Position numbers and translations under genes: made by a program. This document shows, one piece after another, positions 1-5,702 of a stretch of 5,969 nucleotides of DNA. Position 1 is the stretch's first letter. Each line of letters opens with the position of its first letter. A model generated the notes under the pieces. It did not search any database. It was not told where the DNA came from and saw only the letters and a list, made by a program, of their open reading frames with translations. This stretch comes from Legionellales bacterium (GTDB lineage: Bacteria > Pseudomonadota > Gammaproteobacteria > PIVX01): NCBI GenBank assembly GCA_013215905.1, contig JABSQI010000116.1:1-5969 (forward strand). Reading direction: 5' to 3'.

Positions 1-776
1 ACAACGAAATATTTAGGAATTAAATATCCTATCAGTATGGCACATAAGCAATAAGAGAACTGATTGATAATTTTGGTTACAGGTAATGAGAAGTATCTAA
101 TAGTTGTAATATAGTATATTAACGATAAACCAATTATTGCAACTGTATTTATAATTAATTTATTTTTAATACTAAGTGCGTGGATGTATTCTTTATTTAA
201 ATAAATAATATTAGAACCACAAAAAAAGACTAATAGGGTGGCACTTGTAGATAAAAATGAATTGTCTTTAATATGTGAATAAAGAAATATATTTAGTATC
301 AAGAGAAGAGAGAATATCAATATTATTGAATAATGGGTATTAATATTGGCGCATATTTTTTTAGTCGTAGAATATATTCCTAATGTCCCTATGGAATATG
401 CATATGCTGCTAAGACATCAAAATAAAAATGGTGTTTGTATTTTACAAGAGTAATTGGTAATAAGATCATTAATAAGCTAATAATTATAAGGATATACAT
501 TTTTCTAAAGTAAAGAAATAAACTAATGCATAATACTGAAAATACATGTGAATGTCCGCTGGGAAAGCTCCAGCCGTAGTGGTTAGGTAAGGGTTGTATA
601 TGAAAAAATTCTTTTAGGACTATATTGATTAATATTGCAAATAACACTGCTAGTTGAATATTTTTAAATATTTCTGGGTTTATATTTAGATATCCTAAGC
701 TTATTAAGAGAATTATGAATGGGGAGTTAGATATTAGTAAAATAAAATTATATATTAGTTTTGAATCAAAAAGCAT
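1..776 (-). CDS. PAP2-family membrane phosphatase, partial (C-terminus beyond the left edge)
   Basis: The minus-strand frame is open from an ATG at 776-774 to the window edge, giving 258 codons and no stop. It encodes a very hydrophobic protein. After two N-terminal membrane segments comes FPSGHS (residues 71-76), the PAP2 motif 2 with its conserved histidine at 75. About 40 residues later HFYFDV (116-121) matches the motif 3 pattern H-x3-D, with the nucleophilic histidine at 116 and aspartate at 120. PAP2 enzymes remove phosphate from lipid phosphates such as undecaprenyl pyrophosphate, phosphatidate or lipid A at the membrane. Oddities: the arginines expected in motifs 1 and 3 are not seen (KEFFHIQP at 55-62 and LVKYKHH at 110-116). 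The protein also continues for at least 110 residues after motif 3 with several more hydrophobic segments, longer than a simple PAP2 protein. No Shine-Dalgarno precedes the ATG, so the start is less certain. Family assignment is good; substrate and activity are unknown. Confidence 0.75.
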   Translation of the reverse strand, partial: MLFDSKLIYNFILLISNSPFIILLISLGYLNINPEIFKNIQLAVLFAILINIVLKEFFHIQPLPNHYGWSFPSGHSHVFSVLCISLFLYFRKMYILIIISLLMILLPITLVKYKHHFYFDVLAAYAYSIGTLGIYSTTKKICANINTHYSIILIFSLLLILNIFLYSHIKDNSFLSTSATLLVFFCGSNIIYLNKEYIHALSIKNKLIINTVAIIGLSLIYYITTIRYFSLPVTKIINQFSYCLCAILIGYLIPKYFV

Positions 777-1130
777 ATTAAAAATTGGGTAATTTAATTA
801 AAAGTGTATCAAATAAAACCAGTTTAGTCAATTTTCTCTAAATTGAATAACTTTTTATTAATTACTAAGTATATATAAATTAGCTATATATTACCCGATA
901 TTTATTTAAGTATAATTATAAGCACGCCAGTAAATTCTCTTGGAACCTAAATACCTTATATAAAAATTATTATGTATAATCAAAGAGGGGTAACTAAGAA
1001 AGATAAATAAATTGCTGACTAATATTTGTCTTGTACCAATAGTTAATGAAAGTCTATGGCTTGGTAAATTTTAACAATAAGTATGTTCTATAAGAATAAG
1101 TAAATTAACTTTCTTAAATAGAGAGGATAA
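777..1130. other. Intergenic region between the aldo/keto reductase and PAP2 genes
   Basis: This 354-base A+T-rich spacer holds the PAP2 promoter near its left end. I found no credible protein-coding frame, tRNA-like cloverleaf or convincing rho-independent terminator for the reductase gene. One loose inverted repeat (ACCAA at about 1066-1062 against TTGGT at about 1040-1036 on the minus strand) lacks a following T-run. Confidence 0.5.
803..831 (-). promoter_or_regulatory. Sigma70-type promoter for the PAP2 gene
   Basis: Read on the minus strand, TTGACT (831-826) and TACACT (808-803) are separated by exactly 17 bases. The -35 box has one mismatch and the -10 box two mismatches to the sigma70 consensus. 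Transcription would begin near 796, leaving a leader of about 20 bases before the ATG at 776. Placement and spacing make this the best promoter candidate in the window. It suggests the PAP2 gene is transcribed separately from the upstream aldo/keto reductase gene. Confidence 0.55.
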
Positions 1131-2057
1131 TCAATTATTCTTATCATTAATAAATTTTTGGACTAAAAGCTTTATTTTATCACGATTTTCTAGATAATTA
1201 ACTACATTAGAAAAATGTTCTTCTTTATAAATACCTAAGAGAATACTAGTAGGTGAGGCTGTTATATCACAAAAACCAATTGCATAAACAAAAAGACTTA
1301 TATTATTTTTAATACAATATACATTAATATTTTTTAGTTTTAAAAAGTCTTTTTCATTGTTGTGGTAGAGTTCTTTTTGGGCTATTGGATGAAACAGTCT
1401 AGATTGATTTGTTTGGTTGTTATGAATATATGCTTCTGAAAAAACTCCTTGTGCTAAAGAACCATATACTATTGTGCTAATATTTTGTTGGGTTATTTTA
1501 ATGTTATTTTTAAATGCTGTGTAAAAAGGGTTGTAAGGTATTTGATTGCAAACAGGTTTCTCTCCTAACTTGATACTATCGGATATCTGTTGGTCATTCC
1601 ATTGAGAGACACCACAATATAAAATTTTACCTTGGGTTTTTAATATATTTAATGCTTCTACTGTATCTTCTAAGGGAGTATTGTCATCATATCTGTGTAA
1701 TTGCAGAATATCAATATAATTTACTCTTAGTCTTTTTAATGATTGATCTACAGAATCAAAAATATGCTTTTTTGATAACCCTAAACCATTGGGCCCTTTA
1801 AAAATAGGGAAATATACTTTTGTTCCAATACAGTATTGACTATGATGGTGATCACTTAATATTCTTCCCAAATAATTTTCTCCTTTACCATTTGCATAGT
1901 TATTAGATGTGTCTATAAAATTTATTCCTGTAGATATGGCCTTATCTACAATTTTTTTTGATTCTTTATAGTTTAACCGATCGCCAACGGAAAAATATGT
2001 TCCTAATGAAAATTTTGAAATTTTAAGTCCACAATTTTTTAAATTTTCGTATATCAT
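1131..2057 (-). CDS. Aldo/keto reductase
   Basis: This intact 308-residue protein is of normal length for the NADPH-dependent aldo/keto reductase family, a cytosolic TIM-barrel fold that reduces aldehydes, ketones or keto-sugars. All four catalytic residues are visible: Asp49 in FIDTSNNY, Tyr54 in the same segment, Lys80 in GTKVY and His121 in LQLHRYD. The N-terminus (GLKISKFSLGT, residues 10-20) and GVSQWN (149-154) also fit the family, closest in style to the Kv-beta/YghZ-like or general 'oxidoreductase' branch. The ATG places the N-terminus where homologues begin. An AAAGGG lies just before it, closer than an ideal ribosome site. The gene ends in TGA. It lies 89 bases after the dioxygenase gene on the same strand, so the two may be co-transcribed. 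The substrate cannot be read from the sequence; a role in sugar or lipid modification is inference from the neighbours. Confidence 0.9.
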   Translation of the reverse strand: MIYENLKNCGLKISKFSLGTYFSVGDRLNYKESKKIVDKAISTGINFIDTSNNYANGKGENYLGRILSDHHHSQYCIGTKVYFPIFKGPNGLGLSKKHIFDSVDQSLKRLRVNYIDILQLHRYDDNTPLEDTVEALNILKTQGKILYCGVSQWNDQQISDSIKLGEKPVCNQIPYNPFYTAFKNNIKITQQNISTIVYGSLAQGVFSEAYIHNNQTNQSRLFHPIAQKELYHNNEKDFLKLKNINVYCIKNNISLFVYAIGFCDITASPTSILLGIYKEEHFSNVVNYLENRDKIKLLVQKFINDKNN

Positions 2058-2146
2058 ACCCTTTGCTGCAAATTAGAAGATTATTACTATGCTAAATTTA
2101 ATAAATTAAAACCAATTGTTTTTTGCGCGATTATCTGCTTTTTCTC

Positions 2147-2986
2147 TTAGATAGCAGAAGCCCAAAAACGCAGTTCTAATGATACTCTTGTTATATCTTC
2201 ATTAAAATTATATCCGCCTCCATGAATTAAATAAGGAGAAAAAAGCATTATGTGATTCTCTGCTGGGTTAGGACGAATAGCATTAAGACCATACTTTGTC
2301 CATGTGATAGCAGGAACAGTATATTCACTTCCATTAACAATTGCACCAGAGTCCGTTCTTTCAATTTCAGATTCTGGCCATAAATGACTGCCAGGTATTA
2401 TGGGCAAGCTTGAATTTTCATTACTCCCCCAAAGAGGTAGATAAAGGTTAACTGCATGTTTTAAACGGTCTAAATAAACATCTCTATGCAAAGGGTTATT
2501 ATCTGCGATTTTTGGTCTCACCATTCTAAGTTGAAATCTTTTCTCATTTAATACCTTATCTTGACTATGAGGATTTCTAGTTGATACACTAACGCCGAGT
2601 ATTTCTGAAACTCTGTCCTCAATAACTTTTTTGTCTACTTCTAAACTATCAAAATTTAAATTATGATGATATATATCATTAACAATTTGCAAATGCTGCT
2701 CTTCATTATCAATATACTTGTGATAGTTACTTGGATTTTCCATTCTTTTATTAGTATATTTGTAAACCGTGCTATATATAGCTGCATGAATTTTTTCTTT
2801 AAGATCATTTAAAAAGTCACTACATTTAAATTCTTCAATTGTGTACCCAATATCATTCCAAGATAATTTTTCAATAAGGTTGTGATCTTGCTTGAGCATG
2901 ATAAAATCACCACCGGTAATAAAATTACCAGAAATTAGGAATTTAACTTTTCTACTATTAATGTTATATTCAACCTCTTTTTCCAC
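2147..2986 (-). CDS. Phytanoyl-CoA dioxygenase (PhyH)-like Fe(II)/2-oxoglutarate oxygenase
   Basis: This is a 279-residue soluble protein with the facial triad of Fe(II)/2-oxoglutarate oxygenases. His167 and Asp169 lie in NNPLHRDVY, and His255 in PYLIHGGGY. Arg267 lies 12 residues after His255, where the residue that binds the 2-oxoglutarate carboxylate is expected. SLPIIPGSHLWPES (193-206) resembles the strand and loop typical of the PhyH family. The fold hydroxylates an organic substrate using O2 and 2-oxoglutarate. The first 150 or so residues show no motif I recognise. The start is a GTG supported by AGGAAG six bases upstream. An internal ATG at 2899 (residue 30) is the alternative but has a poorer ribosome site. 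The gene is followed closely by the aldo/keto reductase gene and preceded by a long perfect inverted repeat. The oxygenase assignment is good. The substrate is unknown; a sugar, lipid or small metabolite is possible. Confidence 0.8.
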   Translation of the reverse strand: MEKEVEYNINSRKVKFLISGNFITGGDFIMLKQDHNLIEKLSWNDIGYTIEEFKCSDFLNDLKEKIHAAIYSTVYKYTNKRMENPSNYHKYIDNEEQHLQIVNDIYHHNLNFDSLEVDKKVIEDRVSEILGVSVSTRNPHSQDKVLNEKRFQLRMVRPKIADNNPLHRDVYLDRLKHAVNLYLPLWGSNENSSLPIIPGSHLWPESEIERTDSGAIVNGSEYTVPAITWTKYGLNAIRPNPAENHIMLFSPYLIHGGGYNFNEDITRVSLELRFWASAI

Positions 2987-2992
2987 TTTTAG

Positions 2993-2998
2993 CTTCCT
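2993..2998 (-). promoter_or_regulatory. Ribosome binding site deciding the GTG start of the dioxygenase
   Basis: AGGAAG on the minus strand lies six bases before a GTG at 2986-2984. It is one of the few clear Shine-Dalgarno sequences in the window, and it favours the GTG over the internal ATG at 2899. Confidence 0.6.
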
Positions 2999-3013
2999 AA
3001 AATTGAACTAATA

Positions 3014-3070
3014 TATTTGAACTATACCCATATTTTTAAAGAAAGTAAAAATATGGGTATAGTTCAAATA
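3014..3070. repeat. Perfect 25-bp inverted repeat with a 7-base loop
   Basis: The left arm (3014-3038) and right arm (3046-3070) are exact reverse complements, separated by AAGAAAG. The arms begin TATTTGAACTATACCC and continue into an A/T run. As RNA from the minus strand it would form a long hairpin in the leader of the dioxygenase gene, ending about 16 bases before the ribosome site. It has no trailing T-run, so it is not a typical rho-independent terminator. It could be a regulatory or processing hairpin, a protein-binding palindrome, or a small mobile repeat such as a MITE. TA lies at both outer ends, but a palindrome produces that symmetry automatically. Confidence 0.85.
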
Positions 3071-3348
3071 TCCGGATAATTAATCAAAAAAAATTATCAA
3101 ATTACTTATATACTTTGTTGCTTAATTATTCATTTTACTAAAAAACAAGCTTTTCTTGCTTTCTTCTTTCTATGTTTTTTATTATTACAAAGATGGTAAT
3201 TTGTCCCTGCAGTGCTATTTCAACTTGCATATTTAAACCACCAGATAAAATAAAGCAAGGTTGCAGCATTATTCAAATGTGTATAAATATAATTAAACGA
3301 TTCTTTAAGTGCCGTGGTAATCCCCGGAAATCTAATATTTTACTTATT
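3071..3348. other. Gene-poor stretch between wecE and the dioxygenase, possible gene relic
   Basis: No credible gene is seen. A plus-strand open frame here (3172-3360) has no ribosome site, unusual cysteine-rich composition and overlaps the end of wecE, so I treat it as chance. On the minus strand, 3350-3150 is less A+T-rich than the surrounding spacers, and short readable stretches in different frames are broken by stops. One is a 30-codon ATG frame at 3230-3138. This may be the remains of a gene once following wecE, but I recognise no family. Confidence 0.4.
3140..3159 (-). terminator. Weak candidate rho-independent terminator after the wecE pseudogene
   Basis: On the minus strand CAAG (3158-3155) and CTTG (3149-3146) can pair around a five-base loop, followed directly by six T residues (3145-3140). 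The stem is only four to five pairs long, so the call is weak. Its position about 190 bases after the transaminase gene would separate that unit from the dioxygenase gene. Confidence 0.3.
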
Positions 3349-4476
3349 CTAAAAATTTAATATTTTCTCTATAATAAATTCTAAGTCTGTTTGAGATAGA
3401 TCATTATAAAACGGCAGCCTAACCAATCTATCTGCTGCTAATTCGGTAATTGGACACGAATATCTATTTGCACCTAATTTTACAGCCATTGATGATGAAT
3501 GCAATGCTTGGTAATGAAAGGAAGCACTGATATTATGTTTTTTTAAATACTCAATAAATTTACTCCGTACTTCTAGAGATGGGGTAATCATATAGAACAT
3601 ATGGTAGGTTTGTTCACATATTTTAGGAACACTTGGTAAAACAAAATTATTTTTTTCTGCCCAAATTTTTAAATGCTTGAAATAATAATCCCAGATATAT
3701 TGTCGCTTTTGTTGAATAATTATTCTATTCTCTAACTGGCTGTATAATGTAGCGGCCAAGATATCTGATAATACATAACTTGAGCCAATGTCTACCCAGG
3801 TATATTTATCTACCTGCCCCCTATAAAAATTTTCTCGATTTGTACCTTTTTGTCTAATAAACTCCGCTCTCTCAATAAATTTACTATTATTGATAAGTAA
3901 AGCCCCTCATTCACCACAAGAGAAATTTTTAGTTTCATGAAAACTTTGAGCTCCTATGTCTCCAATTGTACCTAAATATGACCCTTTATATTTACCATAC
4001 AATCCATGAGCATTATCTTCAATTACAACGATATTATATTTTTTGGCTATTTCTATAATAGTATCCATTTCACAACCAACGCCTGCATAATGCACAACTA
4101 CAATGGCTTTGGTTTTTGGTGTAATTAATTTTTCAATCTTAGTTTCATCGATATTTAATGTACTCATTTTAACATCGGCAAATACTGGTGTAGCTCCATG
4201 TAATACAAAAGCTGTTGCGGTGGAGACAAAAGTATAGGACGGTATAATAACTTCGTCCCCTGGTTGCAAATTTAACAATAGAGCAGATGTTTCTAAAGCG
4301 TGAGTACAAGATGTAGTCATTAAGACTTTTTCTACCCCTAGATCATTTTCCAGGAGTTCTTGGCATTTTTGTGAAAATTGCCCATTGCCACTAACATGAT
4401 TATTTTCAAATGCTTGTTTTATATATTCTATTTCTTTACCTGCAAGATAAGGTTTATTAAAAGGAATCTTAGTCAT
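3349..4476 (-). pseudogene. wecE: WecE/RffA-type dTDP-4-keto-6-deoxyglucose transaminase, interrupted by one in-frame TGA
   Basis: Reading through one TGA at 3909-3907 gives 375 codons in a single frame, matching the roughly 376 residues of E. coli WecE. WecE is a PLP enzyme of the DegT/DnrJ/EryC1 family that aminates dTDP-4-keto-6-deoxy-D-glucose for enterobacterial common antigen or similar glycans. Visible features are the start IPFNKPYLAGKE (4-15), TTSCTHALE (54-62), PGDEVIIPSYTFVSTA (72-87), PLP-contacting Asp154 in VIEDNAHG, and Schiff-base Lys183 in SFHETKN. After the stop the frame continues without a shift through GALLINNSKFIERAE, IRQKGTNRENFYRGQVDKY and DIGSSYVLSDILAA, all typical of WecE. 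The stop replaces the first glycine of the conserved E-G-G after the lysine, so one GGA-to-TGA change explains it. The ATG overlaps the end of the upstream flippase-like gene by 8 bases. As sequenced it would give a 189-residue product lacking the C-terminal half. Recent inactivation or a sequencing error are both possible. Confidence 0.88.
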
Positions 4477-4837
4477 ATGCTCTACTTATTACTATAATAC
4501 CGAATAAAATTATGGCTGTTCCTAGTATTTTATATATATTTGCTGGCTCGTTTAAAAATAATATAGAAAAAAGTAAAACTAAAACAAAGGACAAACTCAT
4601 AAAAGGGTAGGCATATGATAAATCAAATTTTGTCATGGCGGCCATCCAGAATAATGAAGCAGCAAAAGCCGATATGAAACCACTAATAATCCATGGGTCA
4701 AAAAGAGCTTTAAGTAAAAATGCTAATTTATCAGCAAAGAATGTAGGCAAACTACCGAAATAAGACATTCTCGACTTTATTATAAGCTGCCCATAAACTG
4801 TAAAAACTATTGTTCCAAATATGTATAAATATCCCAT
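4469..4837 (-). CDS. ArnE/EamA-like small membrane transporter (putative lipid-linked sugar flippase subunit)
   Basis: This is a roughly 122-residue protein with four predicted membrane helices. The pattern resembles ArnE/ArnF of the drug/metabolite transporter superfamily. YGQLIIKS lies at the end of helix 1, an FWMAA segment in helix 2, then SYAYPFMSLSFVLVLLF in helix 3, NEPAN in the loop, and LGTAIILFGIIVISR in helix 4. ArnE and ArnF together flip undecaprenyl-phosphate aminoarabinose across the inner membrane; only one subunit is seen here. The start is uncertain. The frame also opens from a TTG at 4858, seven codons upstream, but the ATG at 4837 places the first helix directly after the start and is preferred. 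Its TAA overlaps the wecE start (8-base overlap), implying translational coupling and a shared pathway. The flipped substrate is not known. Confidence 0.75.
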   Translation of the reverse strand: MGYLYIFGTIVFTVYGQLIIKSRMSYFGSLPTFFADKLAFLLKALFDPWIISGFISAFAASLFWMAAMTKFDLSYAYPFMSLSFVLVLLFSILFLNEPANIYKILGTAIILFGIIVISRAYD

Positions 4838-4922
4838 TATATTTTTTCTAATTCTCAATTGAGACTATAGATACCAAATTTGCCTTACAAACACAATAAT
4901 ATTTTATAATCAATATGTATGC

Positions 4923-4950
4923 TTTATATTTTAGCTCAATAAATTTCCAA
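4923..4950 (-). promoter_or_regulatory. Candidate promoter for the flippase-wecE unit
   Basis: On the minus strand TTGGAA (4950-4945) and TATAAA (4928-4923) are 16 bases apart. Transcription would start about 80 bases before the flippase ATG. Such matches arise easily in A+T-rich DNA, and the -35 box lies inside the end of an upstream coding fragment, so this is tentative. Confidence 0.3.
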
Positions 4951-5095
4951 TTTTAGCTAATAAATATATACTACCTATTATTAGGAAGATCATATACTCA
5001 TAACTAAAGGATTTGAATCCAAACCATAATAATCTATAGGTCAACGTAGAAGGATACTCCCAGGCAATCGTTATGATTTGCAGGCATTGTTGTTT
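4931..5095 (-). pseudogene. Orphan C-terminal fragment of an unidentified membrane protein
   Basis: A 54-codon minus-strand frame runs from just after a TAA (5098-5096) to its own TAA at 4933-4931. It has no start codon or ribosome site in a sensible place. It reads like real protein: WEYPSTLTYRLLWFGFKSF (residues 12-30) followed by a membrane segment, MIFLIIGSIYLLAKIG (35-50). The composition, rich in aromatic and hydrophobic residues, suggests the tail of a polytopic inner-membrane protein. I do not recognise the family. The same frame upstream of the stop (about 5150-5099) is readable for only a few codons. It precedes the flippase-like gene on the same strand, so it could be the remnant of the first gene of that unit. 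A chance open frame cannot be excluded. Confidence 0.4.
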
Positions 5096-5136
5096 TTATA
5101 TAGAGTTAATTATTTCTATATTGGAAAATATATACG

Positions 5137-5659
5137 ATGTATGACTTTTTTCATCTAGTTATTGCTAGGATCTCTACGCTACACATAACTATTATTCTCT
5201 AAAAATATATCATCTTTCTCTTTAATTTTATTCATTTGCCAATTACAGAAGATGCTCGTGACTATACATTCTTAGCACAGTCTATAGTTCTTGTCTGTGT
5301 CTTACTATGTACTATTTTAGTAAATATTCCGCATATATATTGGATTTTGGTCGCAATACAATAATTGTAGCTACATTTTTTACCTTCCTAGGAAAATATA
5401 TTATTTTCAAAGCTAAAGCATAAGTATTTATTCTGTGGATTATCAATTGGTCTTTCTGCAATAAATATAGAGCCGTTTCTATTCATATCACTTTTTACAT
5501 TATGATGGTTGATATATCAATTAAGAGCAGTAGAAATGTATTTCAAGTATATTATAAATTTCATAATTGGTTTTGCGATAGCTATGAGTTTAAATGCTAT
5601 ATTATTAACAATATATTGGAATTGGAGCGAATATCTTTTTAATATTCTGCACTCTGAAT
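5137..5659 (+). pseudogene. Degraded GT39/ArnT-like membrane glycosyltransferase, cut off by an insertion sequence
   Basis: Plus-strand pieces join into a recognisable but broken polytopic protein. After an ATG at 5137 and a first membrane segment comes LPITEDARDYTFLAQSI (5236-5286). This resembles the first periplasmic loop of GT39/ArnT/PMT-type transferases, where the acidic catalytic residue is followed by Y and A. Further on, RNTIIVATFFTFLGKYIIF (5352-5408, another frame) and KYLFCGLSIGLSAINIEPF (5422-5478) match the family pattern of a helix, a basic loop, then G-x-x-x-G-L-x-A and a proline. The original frame contains stops at 5200, 5362, 5368, 5389 and a TGA at 5503. The piece from about 5340 to 5420 is read in a different frame from its flanks. 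Such enzymes move sugars from polyprenyl phosphate to lipid A or other acceptors. The relic is far shorter than the usual 450-550 residues and ends where the IS begins. Family assignment is moderately sure; the gene is clearly dead. Confidence 0.55.
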
Positions 5660-5677
5660 GGCTTTGTTTCCTAACCC
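5660..5677. repeat. Putative terminal inverted repeat of the IS903-type element
   Basis: The first nine bases, GGCTTTGTT, are identical to the start of the remembered IS903 end; the following bases differ. The call depends on the adjoining transposase and on the break in the neighbouring relic. The matching repeat should lie to the right of the window. Confidence 0.45.
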
Positions 5678-5702
5678 TCTGTACCATCCTATTTGTGCAA
5701 AT

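Noticed and set aside
777..1130. tRNA or small RNA gene
   Set aside because: No cloverleaf, conserved tRNA arm sequence or strong stem followed by a T-run was found.
3014..3070. Bidirectional rho-independent terminator
   Set aside because: There is no T-run directly after the stem on either strand and the stem is A+T-rich, so a standard intrinsic terminator is unlikely.
3172..3360. 62-codon plus-strand open frame
   Set aside because: It lacks a ribosome site, has odd composition with many cysteines, matches no family and overlaps the coding end of wecE on the other strand.
3349..3759. Separate 136-residue protein
   Set aside because: It starts at an internal TTG within a frame that continues upstream to the TGA, and it is plainly the C-terminal part of WecE.
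3907..3909. TGA read as glycine (alternative code 25) or as tryptophan (code 4)
   Set aside because: The aldo/keto reductase ends in TGA at the normal family length and glycine is otherwise written with GGN codons. The TGA in the glycosyltransferase lies among other stops. A tryptophan at the conserved glycine would be improbable.
4838..4858. TTG start adding seven residues to the flippase-like protein
   Set aside because: No ribosome site precedes it and the extension is basic and unconserved in style; the ATG at 4837 fits the first helix better.
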